64,000 bases of DNA from Anaeramoeba flamelloides (taxonomy: Eukaryota > Metamonada > Anaeramoebidae): assembly GCA_027625915.1 (NCBI GenBank), contig JANTQA010000008.1:10727001-10791000 (forward strand). Reading direction: 5' to 3'. A program made the translations under genes and the position numbers. Positions 24,656-35,864 of the stretch are shown here, in pieces. Position 1 is the stretch's first letter, and each line of letters starts with the position of its first letter. A model generated the notes under the pieces. That model did no database searches. It saw only the letters and a program-made list of their open reading frames with translations, and was not told the origin of the DNA.

Positions 24656-27600
24656 TTAATTTTGTTTAACGACTTCTTTTGATTTTTTAATTTCTTTGTT
24701 TACCTTTTTTTTTTTTTTATTTTTTTTAGTTTTTTCGTTTGTTATCGTTTTTTCTTTTTTTTTAGTTTTTTCATTTTTTTTAGTTTTTTTCGTTTTTTCA
24801 TTTTTTTTCGTTTTTTCATTTTTTTTCGTTTTTTCATTTTTTGAGGTTTTCTTCGATTTTTTTAATTTTTTCAGTCTTTGTTTTTCTTCCCAAATCGGTA
24901 TTCCTGGTTTTCCAAATGGTTGTTCAATTTCTTCGTTTTCTTGATATTTATTTTTGCTTTTATTTAGATAAAGTTAAATATTATAAATTTATGGGTACAA
25001 TAAAAAGAAATATAAAAATAAATAAACCAAAATTAATAATTTTTGTGTTTTTAAAAAATAGCATAAATAAATATTAGGATGATTAAATTATTAGATCTCT
25101 TACTTGATATGTTTATAAATCCAATTTCCGTTTTCATCTTCATCGAAATATTTTGTTTCCCATAAAGTTTCATCTTCCTTTCGGGTGTTACGGTCTTCTC
25201 TTTGTTTTTCTTCAAGTGCAAATTTATATTTTGAAGCATAATCAATGTCATCATTTTTTAATCCCTTTGTTACTTCTTTCCATAATCTTCTACTTTCGAA
25301 TTCATCTTGTTCTTCGATTGGTGGAACATAAATTTTGTTATATTTGAGTTTTTTCAAATCAAAAAGAATTTTTTTGTCATTTTTTTTCTTTTTATTGAAA
25401 TAATGTATTTTGTCATCCCAAAATCCAGAAATGTTATATACCAATTTGTCATTTTGATAGATTTCTCCTTTAACCTCATTCAATTTTCCTTTGAAAAATT
25501 TTTTTGCTGCAAATACAATTTTTACTTTAATACCGGTCTCTTTACAATAAATTACTGGTTTTCCACACACTTCAGCAAATAAAGAACCTATTTTTCGGAT
25601 TTATTTTTTAATTTTTAATTTTTTTATTTTTTTATTTTTTTATTTTTTATTTTTTATTTTTTTATTTTTTTATTTTTAAGGATTCATTATTAATGAATGA
25701 AAAAAAAAGAATGAACAAGATTAAGAATTCAATTAGTGAAATTAAGAGGAAAGGGGGATAAAGGAAATGCTTATTCGTGCAATGAAAATTGTTTGATTTT
25801 AATTTTTGGCATTGAATTCAAGAAAATTAAAAAAAATCCAAACAAATGGTTGAACAAAGTATATATTTCAAAGTATTTAATCTTTTTCCAAAATTATTAA
25901 AAAACTTATGGATTTCTAATATATTGCCTGTGAAAAAAATTTTAAAACTAAATCATCGCCATTAAATGACAAAAATGACTTAATATCAAACCATATTCTG
26001 ATATTTTTTGAAAATTTTATGAAATTGGGCGGGTTTTTAAGTATTTTAGTTTTTTTCAATATAACAAGGTAAATTTCGGATTTGGATAAGAGAAAACGAT
26101 TTTGCCAAAATGGGGAAATATCAAAAAAAAAAAAAAAAAAAAAGCACGTATTTTAAATTTTGAAAAGATCTTTTTTGACTTGAAATTCTTTCAATTCAAT
26201 AAAAATGGAATCAGACATAAAAGTATTAAGTATTGATAATCAAATTCAGAGAATTGTTAATCAAGGAAAAGAATAAAGAATTGTATTCTTTTTTTTTAAA
26301 AAAAAATATAAAGATAAAGTTTAAAAGGAAAGAAAAGTTACCAATAACAACACCACGTGCGTAATAATCAGGTAATTGGATAAAATAATGCTCATCGTGT
26401 GATAATAGATGGAAATCCATTCTTGAAGATTCAGTTAATAAACTTGCTGCGGAATTTCCCAAAAATTTACTTTTGGGATAAATATAACCATTAATATAAT
26501 ATTGCTGTTTTCGATTTTCTGCATAATAAGCGGAAATAGGTCTATTTTTTCACATATATATATGAAATAATAAATAAATAAATATAATAAAAATGTCAAA
26601 AGGAAAAAAAAATGAATGATTCGTCTGAAAAAAAAAATTGAATATGAGAAAAAGAATTAATTATCAAAAGAAAAGTAGAGTTGTTTTTAAAAAGTAAAGA
26701 CTTTTTTAAAACTTTTAACAAGTTTTCTATTTTAAAAAAGTGAAAACCTTTTTTTTTTCTTCTGATTTTGTCAGAATTAAGACTTTTTTAAAGTGTTTTG
26801 TTTAAATAAAGTGAAGAATCAGACTTTAAATGTGGTGTAGAGGTTATGGTGTGAAGTAAAGCACTTTTTTTTTAAAAAATTTTCGCTTTATTTAAACAAA
26901 ACACTTTAAAAAAGTCTTAATTCTGACAAAATCAGAAGAAAAAAAAAAGGTTTTCACTTTTTTAAAATTGCTTTACAAAAAATAAGAATTCATTTTTTTA
27001 TAAGAAGAGTTATTTTAAGAGAAATTGAATATCTTAAAAAAGTTCTTTCTTTAGTTTATTTTTTTTTTATTCATTGAAGAGTGAATACTAAAATTTCACG
27101 TGTTTACCGTTAGGTTTTTTTTAATTTCAGAAATAAAAAGAAAATTTTTGAAATTTTCGGTTTATTTCTGAAATTAAAAAAAAAACCTAGGTACTCTACA
27201 GCACTTGATGACACTTTCATTGGGTTTTCCAGGATTTAAAAGAATTGAGCAGAATCTTTGATTTTACTCAATTCTTTTGATCCTGGAAAAGCCCGGCAAT
27301 TAATGGCACTCTGCAGCACTTGGCAGCACTTCCCGAATACCTAGTTTGACGTTGGTATATTGTTTAATCAAGTGAGGGCTCGTTAAAAAAAGCAATTTAT
27401 TGTGAAATTTTTATAATTGTAATCAGTAAACAATTCATTTATTTTTTCTTTAGAAAATAATTGAATCTTTATTAAAAATATTTATATATCTAATGATATT
27501 CAAAGAACTCTAAACAAAATAAAGGAAAAGAAATTGAAATAAAAATAAAATAAAATAAAATAAAAAAATGCAAATGGAAATAATATTTTCAAACTTACGG

Positions 27601-30600
27601 ATGATGGGAAACTTGTTCGGTAATTAATCTAGTTATACCATGGCCACTTTCCATATGGTTAATAATACCCCTGAAAGTTTCCCCATAAATTGGATTATAA
27701 GGTTTTTTGACACCAGCTGGGGTTAAATGCCATCCAGAAAAATACCTAAATTATTAAATTCAGAAATAAAGTAGAAAAGAAAATAAAAAAATATTAATGT
27801 TATTGTTTCTAGAAAGTTAAAAGGGTTTTTATAAGTTTTTTTTTAATTTCATTTCTCAAATTAAATTATAATCTATATATTTTCAGATATTATTAAAACT
27901 AACAACACTTATGTAATTTTGCTTTTTTTTTTTCCATTTTTTTATTAAAGGTAGATACTTTGGGACGAATCATTAACCAACTTTAAAAAAAAATATAACA
28001 TAAGGTATTTCCAAAAAAGTGTGGCATTTTTTTTTGTTTATTTCATAAAATATCCTCTTTGTTGATAGACCGATTCCTTAATTAACAATACCAAATAGAG
28101 TGAAATATTAATACTGGTTGAATCAACATATGGTATTTATTTCAAAATACAATCATCAATAATTTAAAAAAATGATAAAAAAAATCACACTTTTTTGGAG
28201 AAAAAAATGTACGACCAATTTTAATAAAAAACTGGAAATACATGACAAACTCAAAAATGATTTTTTAAACAATCAAATCCGGTTATAAGTTTTCCATTAT
28301 ATTGGAAATTTTTTCAAAATTAAACCTCTCTTAGGAAAACGATTTTTTCGATCAAAAAGAAAACAATAATCAATTTTTACTCTTAAAAAATATTAGATAA
28401 AATCAAGATCAGAAAATTTAATATCTTTTAACCATGCCATATAATACTAAAACAAATTGAATTATTATTATGAATCAATAAATGATTGTTAATAAATTTA
28501 ATATATTTACATCGTTTTATGACAATTGAGTTTAATAAAGATCGTTTTATTGTTTTGACTAATCTGAAAAATTCGCATTATTTTGAAAAGCAATATTTGT
28601 GATCTTGGCTATTAAAAATTGTCAGTAATAATTGTAAAACGAAATTGTTAATAAGCTTTTCCTTAAATACCATTTCAAAAATCAACTTGAGTATTGAAAA
28701 AAATACCTGAAATGAAAATAATCACTGGCTTGATTTTTAATTGTTAATATTAGGAAAACTGTTATTTAATTTCTTCCAAATTTCTTTTATTTAAGGATCA
28801 ATCTTTTAAAAGTATAACTCGCCACTTATTAAAATGATGATTAATAAAATTACACTTGTCCAAAACACTATTCAATTAATCAAAAAATCAAGAATAAAAA
28901 ATATAATTTTTCAAACTCATAGCAAAACCTCCATAAAGATCTTTTTCAAAATATGTAGATCTACTTTTGGTTATCAAACAACTATTAAAGTATTCTATAG
29001 GTATCCCCTCCTTTTATGAACTTTTAGTGGGTTTATTACTGAGTTCATAAAAAATTTGATTTCTATATAATTTTAGACCGTTATTTGAATTACTGTTGTC
29101 AAAACAATACGTGCTGAACAGTTTAATCCATGTTGAAAAATAAAAAGCGTGTTTTTTTGTTATAGAAAACCTATACATTAACAGATCAAAGAAACTGACA
29201 ATAAACCCTAATTAAATATGGTAGTGGTTTTAAAAGTTCTATTATTTAAAAAGAAATTCTAAAAATGAAGGAGCAAATTGAAAATTTATCGCAAAAAATA
29301 GAGTAAAATTTTATGAAATTTTTGTTCATAAAAACAAAAAATTTAAGAAACAATTGAGAATATTATAAAAACTTTGAACAAATTGCCTTCATAATTTAAA
29401 ATTTACTTGTAATATCAAGGAGTTTACTTTCAAAATTGATTTAAACTTAGGTATAATATTGGGTAGAGAATTGGATGTTGCATTGAAACAACAAAATAAA
29501 AGGAACTTATAATATTTTGAAACATCGATTATACGATTTGTCACGTATTATTTTGATCGCTGTATAAATGGTAAAAAATTTTCACTTCCTTTTCCAGATT
29601 TTTTTTGAATAAATAGAGTTCTCAAAGGGCTTTGTGGTTTCGGTGTCTATTTGAAAAAGGAAAAAAGCACATGAAGTGAAAATTTTTTCGCCTTTATAAT
29701 TCAAATACTAGCAGAATTTGATTTAAAATAAAAACAATTTCCCTAATACTAACTGTTAAAACTCTTGTCAGGGATTATTTTCATGTCAGGTATTTTTTTC
29801 AAAACTATTTGTTACAAAAAAAAGGAAGAAAATTTTCATTCACTTTATTTCCAAAAAAAGGATTCTATAAATCATGTCGTATTTAAATTGAGTAATTCAG
29901 TCAAGAAGTTGGGTACATTTTTAATTTTCCTTTTAAGAATTGCAAACTTTGATGGTTTATTTGAATTCTTGAGAAAGTGATTTTTTTGGAAATAAAGCGA
30001 ATGAAAATTTTGTTACTTTTTTTTTTTTTGCAATTAATCGTATAATCATACAAAGTTTCTTGACTTTAAACAAAAAGAACTTTGATATAAAGTGAAGGTG
30101 GTGTTGCATAATGAATTATCGATTTTACCAAAAAAATTAATTAAAAAAAAAAAAAAAAAATCTTTGAAATGATTGAAATTACCAGTCAACAATTTTTAGC
30201 ATTCTCTCCATGGGATCTTCTGTAATAGACAATGTTTTTAAAGGATCTGTGTGAACAAGAAAATCAGAAAATCTTTCAAGAAATGATCTTGGCTCCAAAA
30301 TAAAAGTAGGCTAGGGACAAATAACAAGAAGCAAATAAATAAAAGAAAAAAGCAAAAAAAAAAAAGATTTTTAGCTAATCATTTTGTTCATGAGAAAATA
30401 AGGTCTTACAAGAGTAACTCGATTCAAGTCCATTCCAATTTTAACTTGTTTAAGAAGAGCAAATATGATACTTCCATTTTTGCCTTTGATTTGTTGTTTT
30501 CGTTCAATTTTTCCTTCAATTTTTTTATTCAAATATTCTGGATCATTTTCAGAAGGAAAATTATATTGTCTAGACGCTGTTTCAATTCGTTTTTTGCTTG

Positions 30601-30673
30601 TTTCTTTGCTCTTTTTCTTGTTTGTAGTCTTTTTCTTGTTCTTAGTCTTGTTGTTGTTTTGTTTTGATGACAT
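24656..30673 (-). CDS. Oxysterol-binding protein-related lipid-transfer protein (ORP)
   Basis: Six minus-strand exons: 30673-30410, 30310-30183, 27745-27599, 26541-26342, 25587-25104 and 24956-24656. All junctions are GT-AG and keep frame, giving 507 residues. The ORD lipid-binding fold is complete: IFALLKQVKIGMDLNRVTL, PTFILEPRSFLERFSDFL, W-FSGWH.TPAGVKKPYNPI, the family signature EQVSHHPP (residues about 174-181, split by intron 3), ISAYYAENR, NGYIYPKSKFLGNS, HDEHYFIQLPDYYARG and the C-terminal SRRLWKEVTKGL..A..YK..LEEKQR. ORPs move sterols and phosphoinositides between membranes at contact sites. There is no PH domain, ankyrin repeat or FFAT motif, so it is a short, Osh4-like type. A Lys-rich tail (KNEKTKK repeats) closes the protein. 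The start ATG (MSSKQNNN) is the most likely one; the frame stays open 33 codons further up. Introns 2, 3 and 4 are 2437, 1057 and 754 bp. Confidence 0.93.
25606..25678. repeat. (T5-7 A)n low-complexity tract in ORP intron 4
   Basis: T5-7 runs separated by single A's form a short tandem array just upstream, on the gene strand, of the exon 5 acceptor. On the gene strand it is A-rich, so it is not the polypyrimidine tract. Confidence 0.8.
26665..26990. mobile_element. Hairpin MITE inside ORP intron 3
   Basis: The arms 26730-26815 and 26881-26967 are near-perfect inverted repeats of about 86 bp (landmarks TTCTGATTTTGTCAG and AGTGTTTTGTTTAAATAAAG) around a 65-bp loop with GTGGTGTAGAGG. A degraded relative with the same loop signature (GGTGGGGAGAGG) and right arm lies at 42310-42540 in the transportin intron. 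No coding capacity. Confidence 0.8.
27105..27345 (+). repeat. Double stem-loop repeat family, copy 2
   Basis: This is the best-preserved copy. Hairpin one runs from GTTAGGTTTTTTTTAATTTC to its mirror ending AAACCTAGG. Hairpin two pairs TTTTCCAGGATTTAAAAGAA with TTCTTTTGATCCTGGAAAA. Both are flanked by CTCTACAGCACTTG and by CACTCTGCAGCACTTGGC with AGCACTT following. It lies within ORP intron 3. The class is unknown. Confidence 0.7.
27999..28510 (-). mobile_element. ~590-bp MITE family, copy 3 (decayed end)
   Basis: It starts with ATAAGGTATTTCCAAAAAAG and GTGGCATTTTTTTT, which is the reverse complement of the right end of the 58837-59424 copy, so it is inverted. The far terminus cannot be recognised. 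It lies in ORP intron 2. Confidence 0.6.
28692..29807 (-). mobile_element. MITE (16287 family) interrupted by later insertions
   Basis: The ends TATTGAAAAAAATACCTG and CAGGTATTTTTTTCAAAAC-TA are inverted copies. The interior contains the reverse complement of the 16287-16775 blocks (AGATCTACTTTTGGTTATCA). A complete TA-bounded Tc1-like MITE (29091-29564) sits inside, and next to it is a roughly 130-bp inverted-repeat piece (29567-29697, GAAAATTTTTTCGCC-type ends). Without these the element would be about 510-530 bp. It lies in ORP intron 2. Confidence 0.65.
29091..29564 (+). mobile_element. Tc1/mariner-like MITE, ~480-bp family, copy 2
   Basis: TA-bounded and collinear with 11457-11938 and 49944-50427, but the most diverged of the three (left end CTGTTGTCAAAACAATACGT, right end GTATTATTTTGATCGCTG). 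It is nested in an older MITE inside ORP intron 2. Confidence 0.8.
29813..30015 (+). mobile_element. ~200-bp MITE, pair with 44764-44955
   Basis: The inverted ends GAAAATTTTCATTC..CTTTATTTCCAAAAAAA and TTTTTTTGGAAATAAAGCG..ATGAAAATTTT enclose a unique centre with ACTTTGATGGTTT. TA occurs at both borders. The 44764-44955 copy keeps the same ends and the ATCATGT.GTAT/CATTT and ACTTTGATGGTTTGTTT interior blocks. It lies in ORP intron 2. Confidence 0.75.
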
Positions 30674-33028
30674 GTGAATCTCAATAATGGAGAAAGAATG
30701 ATTGAAAAAAAATAAATTAGATTTTTTACAATTCATAAATGGACAAAAATCCATTTGTAATTTTTCAAACAAGGGTTTGGCTGTGTTTTGTAATTTTGAT
30801 GACGAGTTAATTGCTTTTTTTTTTAGATTAAATCATTTCAACAAAATATCAAGAATTTTTATTTTAGAACAAAATTTCTTGAATTATTGATGTGGAATAA
30901 TTCAGGAAATACTTATTAAGTCCGTTTTTGATATGAACTTTTTTTTTCTAAATTATTCAAAAAATAAATCAAATTAACTTGTTTTTAGAATGGTTGAGAA
31001 TTAATTTTTGACTTGGTAATTTCAAACAGAAACAAAAATATTTCCAATTAGGTCTAAACTATTTTACTTTTTTTTAAAACTCATTTCGGTTTTCCAAAAA
31101 TAAGATTTGATTCTAAACAAATCTCCTTTTTGATTGGTTAAGGAAAAATAGTTTCTCAGGCAAACAATTTCTATGGTTAAAATTTCAACGAAAAGTTTAA
31201 TGTATGAAACACAGACTTGATTTTCTTATTTTTGCAAATTTTTATTTCTATTATCATTTCCAGCCTAATAACTTTCATTCAAACAAATAGAACACCTTTA
31301 TATTTTCTTTTGTTTCTAATCTGTACATTCAATCATTCGTTAACGAAACTTTTGACTCATTGAAAGTGTCAATAAATGTTTATTAGAGGATGACCAAGTG
31401 AATTGCTAAATAATTTTGACACTCAAAAAAAAAATTCTCTGATTTAAAGTCAATATTTGAACCAAAATCAACCCTTCGTTACAAATTAAATTCTAAAACT
31501 GTACTGTGCTGTGTTCAAATTACTAAAAGATAATTGAATTTCCAGTCCACAAAATGTTTACCTGATGATTTGTTGAAAAAAATCCAAAAACTTCACTAAA
31601 TCATTTCGAAAGAATATTTTTTGATAAAATCGAGATATCAATACTCTTGTTTGTTGAAATTCTGAGATCAAAAATTCAAAAGTAATATCCGCTAACCTGA
31701 ATATCTCACTCTTTAGGGTGATGAAAATAAACCCACTATTAGGAACTTTAAAGTTAAAACTTTGGGAAAAAATGACCTTTATCTCTTGATCTCCAGCAGA
31801 ACTAGTAGATTTGAAATTTTTTTGGAATTTAACATTTTTCCTGAACAGAATCTTTTATTGTTTGTTGATAGTGTTTTTGTGAAAACCAAAGCATAACTAT
31901 ATTTGATTCAGATTGATTTTTAGAAAGAATTTTATTGGAAACTAGATTATACTTGCTAGAGAAGAATGAAGTTACTACAAATCAATACCAACTTAGAATT
32001 AAGAATCTGATCATTTAAAATGCCCAATCATTAACAATTTGAAATTTAAGAGTTAGTATTGATATCATGAGATATTGATATATATATATATATAAAGTTT
32101 GAAACTTTTTGGATTCTGACAATCTAATAAAAAAAAAAAGTAGTTACTTTTTAAAAATAGCTGTATTAAAAAAAAATCATGAAATTTTAGGTCATTTAGA
32201 AATCAATATCCATTTTTCTGTATCCTGGAAACCAACTTTAAAAAGATCCTTTTTTCCTTCAATGGACTTATTATCAACGAATACCCACTTTTCTTTATAT
32301 TTATAACTTTAAAATTCTTTTTCATATATAAGCAAAAAAAATTCACAAAAATAGAAAAGTAATTATAAAAATTAAAATATTTATGTGAATTTTTAAGTAA
32401 AGTACATCATTCAATAATTTTTGAACCATAAGACCATTATAATAACCTTATTATAGATAACCCTTCATAAAATGAATTTCAAAAGATTTGAAAAGTCTTT
32501 TTCAAACTAAGAAACTCTATTCAGAAGTTACAGAGAATCATTTTAATCTTGATCTACTCATTTTTTTTTTGCAAATATTAGCTAAAATTTTAACTATTTT
32601 TTTCTTTTATTTTGGATTTAAATTATTTGCAAATGACTTACAGGATTCAACACATCAAAAAATTGCTAAGAACGAAAGGCTGGAGGGTATTTTATATAAA
32701 TTATTTTAGATAAATTTGTACTAAATAACCCAAAAATATTAATTTCAATAGTATTGATGAATTAACTACAGCCTTGGAAATGTTACATTTCTTTTTTGAT
32801 ATGATATATAGCTTTTTATTTCTAATAGATTACTTGTTAAGAATCTTTATTAGCATCAATCTTAGGTTTTTTGCTTTGAAATAATATAATACACCTAAAA
32901 ACAAGGTTACATTTTTTTTTTTTTTTTGACATTTTAAAACTGTAATTTGGTTCATAAGAAGAAATAATGACAATCATCAGGATTTTTAAAAAGTTAATAA
33001 GAATTTAAAGGAAGATGTAAAACTTTAG

Positions 33029-33618
33029 TTATAAGTTATTTCCACGAAAAGTGTGGCAAATTTATTTTCAATTTTATTTATTAAACTAAATAGTCTTGAA
33101 ACTATTTAGATATACAATACTATTATTAACCATTTTTGATTCTTTATAATAATTTAATTTTTTCAACCTGTTATTAAATATATTAAAGATATTAAAATTT
33201 CTGATCTACCTTTTATCTGATATTTTTTAGGAGTGTTAATTAGTGTTTATTGTTTTCCTTTGAATTGAAAAATTTGTTTTTATAACTTCTTTAATCTCAA
33301 CAAAATTTCCAATAGTGAATAGAAAACATATATTTGTATTTCAGTGTTTAAAAAATCATTTATATGTATATTTCCAATTTTTATTGAAATTGATTATAAA
33401 TTTTTTTCTTTGAAAATAGTGTTTTCTTTTTTCTTTAATTTTTTTTTGGAAATATTTTCACTAAAATATTTTAAATAAATACCACAGTCGCCGATTCAAC
33501 TAATATGATTATTTAACTTTATTTAGTATTTTCAATTAACAAATAAATCCTCTAACAAAGATTATCTTTTATGAAATCTAAAAAATAATGTCCCACTTTT
33601 TGGTAAATAACTTTTATA
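33029..33618 (+). mobile_element. ~590-bp MITE family, copy 1
   Basis: The left end TATAAGTTATTTCCACGAAA with GTGTGGCAAATTTATTTT and the right end TGTCCCACTTTTTGGTAAAT-AACTTTTATA form imperfect inverted repeats. It is collinear for its full length with 58837-59424 (shared TTTTATCTGATATTTTTT, TTAGTGTTTATT, ATCTCAACAAAATTT, GTGTTTAAAAAATCATTT). Non-coding. Confidence 0.8.
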
Positions 33619-34344
33619 TATTATTAATATTTTGAAGAGATGGATATTAATTTATTCTTACAAAAATTAGGTTATTTCCTTTGAAAGAATAGAATAAAAT
33701 ATTTGATTTAATTCAGTTAAAACCAATTAAAAAAAAAATAGCTGATAATTAATCTTAAATTTTCTGTTTATTTGGGAGATTAATTGATTTTATGAACAAA
33801 ATAGAAAACTTCAAAAAAACACCCTTTATGTTTCAAAAACTTAAAGAATCGAAAATTACAAAAACTTTGTTTCTTTTTTTAAATTCTATAGCAATTCTGT
33901 TTTTTCTTTTCATTTCTCGGAACTATATGTACCACACATCACCCAAAAACACTAAACAACGTTATAATACACCGAAAATACAATAATACACCCCAAGGTA
34001 CTTAAATACACAAAATATTTTCTACTATTTTTTATTTAAATAATTCGATTAAGAGTCATACTTTTCCAGATCATTCACCAATGATACAACAAATACCAAT
34101 TCTTCATTTTAGATAATATCGTCTTGTAATCGTTTGAACTCTTGGAAGTTTTCTCGTTTTTAAAAATTTGAAATGTCATCATTTTTCTTTACCAAACCAT
34201 ATTAAGTCAATAATTCTATAAAATTTTGTAAAGAAAAATTGTAGTATATTTTCATGAAAACCATAAAAAATGATAAAATATTTTTTTTTAATTTCTCAAA
34301 AGAAGTATTCCATGATCACCAAGTAAAAAACTAAATAACATTGC

Positions 34345-34346
<2 letters not shown>

Positions 34347-34392
<46 letters not shown>
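34347..34392. repeat. (TA)n microsatellite
   Basis: An uninterrupted TA dinucleotide run of about 22 units. Such tracts are slippage-prone and can extrude as cruciforms. No gene nearby uses it. Confidence 0.95.
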
Positions 34393-34395
<3 letters not shown>

Positions 34396-34567
34396 AAATA
34401 TTTTACATTTATTTTAATCTTCTTTCAATTATCTCTTAAAAGATTATTTAAGTCGGTTAATTAAAAAAAATGCAGTTATTTGTTAATTTTGTTGATATTT
34501 GATTTCATAATCTGATATTCAGATTGTTTATTATAACAAATTAAACACTTTCACAAGATCCATACCC

Positions 34568-34569
34568 CC

Positions 34570-34601
<32 letters not shown>
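34568..34601. repeat. Poly-A run of ~33 nt
   Basis: A long unbroken A run preceded by CATACCCCCC. It might mark the 3' end of an old retroposed copy, but no flanking duplication or upstream homologous body could be recognised, so simple expansion is equally likely. Confidence 0.9.
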
Positions 34602-34603
<2 letters not shown>

Positions 34604-35459
34604 ACATTAGTATAAATAGCATCTTAATTATTATTTTTTTAAAATCTCTACTCAAAATTCCCTAACATATCATCGAAACAACCCAAAATAACACAAACAT
34701 ATTCTAACATACTCAAAACTTCTCTAAAATACCTTAACTTATCGAAAAAACTGGGTTTTCAATATCCAAAATCAACATATTTCAAAAAAATTGAGAATTT
34801 AAAAATTTTGAAATTTGATCAAATTTTAAAATAATAATATTTTTTCCCTTTTTTCTTTTTACCAAAGACCAAGAAGAAAAAAAAATCACTTTTAATAAGG
34901 GATTTAATCATTAATAATATTATGACCCTTTAATACCTTTTAAAATGAATTTAAACAATAATAGAAAATCTTTGCATTAATCTTTTATATTTTTCAAGTT
35001 TTATTATTAAAAAATCTTTAATTTTCTTTTCAAAATTTATTAATCACCTTTTTTTTTGGTTTTTGTTTTTGTTTTAATTTGTTAAAATACCAGTTTTTTT
35101 TATTTTTGGAATGATTTAAATGTGAATTATTAATTAGATTTAATTATTAATTGTTCTTGAATACTAAAGGATATATACATAAATCATTATTTTGTATTAG
35201 TCAAAATTTTTGAAAGGGAGTTTATATTAAAAATAATATTTTAGAAAACCAGCGTTATGAAGACTCTATATCAAAATTAATCAATATTTATCACAAATTA
35301 ACATCTTCATCAAAAATGTCCAACTTTATTGTATTTCAAAATAATAAAAAACATAGTAAATTACAAAATATTTTTTAAAAAATAATTAAAAAAGCAAATG
35401 GCTGTGTAATTTATAAATATTGATTCAACTAAAATAATAAATTGTAAAAAAAAAATTTT

Positions 35460-35655
35460 CATATAATCAATGACAACTAATTATTAAGTCTGATTAATGG
35501 TTCACTTTTAAAATATTATTACGAAAATTTAAAAACCTGATATTTTAACAAATTACAAAAAAACCAAAATCTAAAAAAAAGTGAATCACAATTTTTTGAA
35601 ATGAGTATTATAGATTTTTTATACTAAAACTTTCAATTAAAAAAGATTAATATAA
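35460..35655 (+). repeat. Dispersed repeat, pair with 61941-62165
   Basis: Ordered blocks shared with 61941-62165 are ACAACT(A/G)ATTATTA, TTATAAA/TAAAATATT, AATTTTTTGAAATGAGTATTA/TTGAAATGAGTATTAC and AGATT.TTTTTA. The copies are diverged and non-coding. Ends are not defined. Confidence 0.5.
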
Positions 35656-35864
35656 AGATTTTCTATTATTATTTAGATTCATTTTAAAAGACAATAAATG
35701 ATCTCGATTATTTTAATAATTATTTGTATTTTCAAAAATGGTTTTTTTGACTTTACTTACTTCATCTTTCCGAAATAAATAATAAAAAAAAGGAAAAAAG
35801 AAAAGAAAATTTTTTAAAAATAAACAAAAAGAAAAACAGAGAAATCAAAAAAAAAAAACATTTA

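Larger units (their letters stand above)
30674..35864. other. Non-coding spacer between ORP and transportin genes
   Basis: No gene is recognisable on either strand. It holds a ~590-bp MITE (33029-33618), a (TA)n run, a 33-nt poly-A run and a dispersed repeat (35460-35655). Two short stretches (33925-34010 and 34640-34745) are strikingly poor in G on the + strand. It includes the ORP promoter side at its left edge and the transportin 3' end at its right edge. Confidence 0.65.

Noticed and set aside
24696-24944. Phe/Val-rich plus-strand frame
   Set aside because: It is the complement of the Lys-rich last exon of the ORP gene, whose frame joins to exon 5 by a clean splice.
34560-34601. Poly-A run as the tail of a retroposed gene
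   Set aside because: No homologous body or flanking duplication precedes it; simple-sequence expansion is enough.
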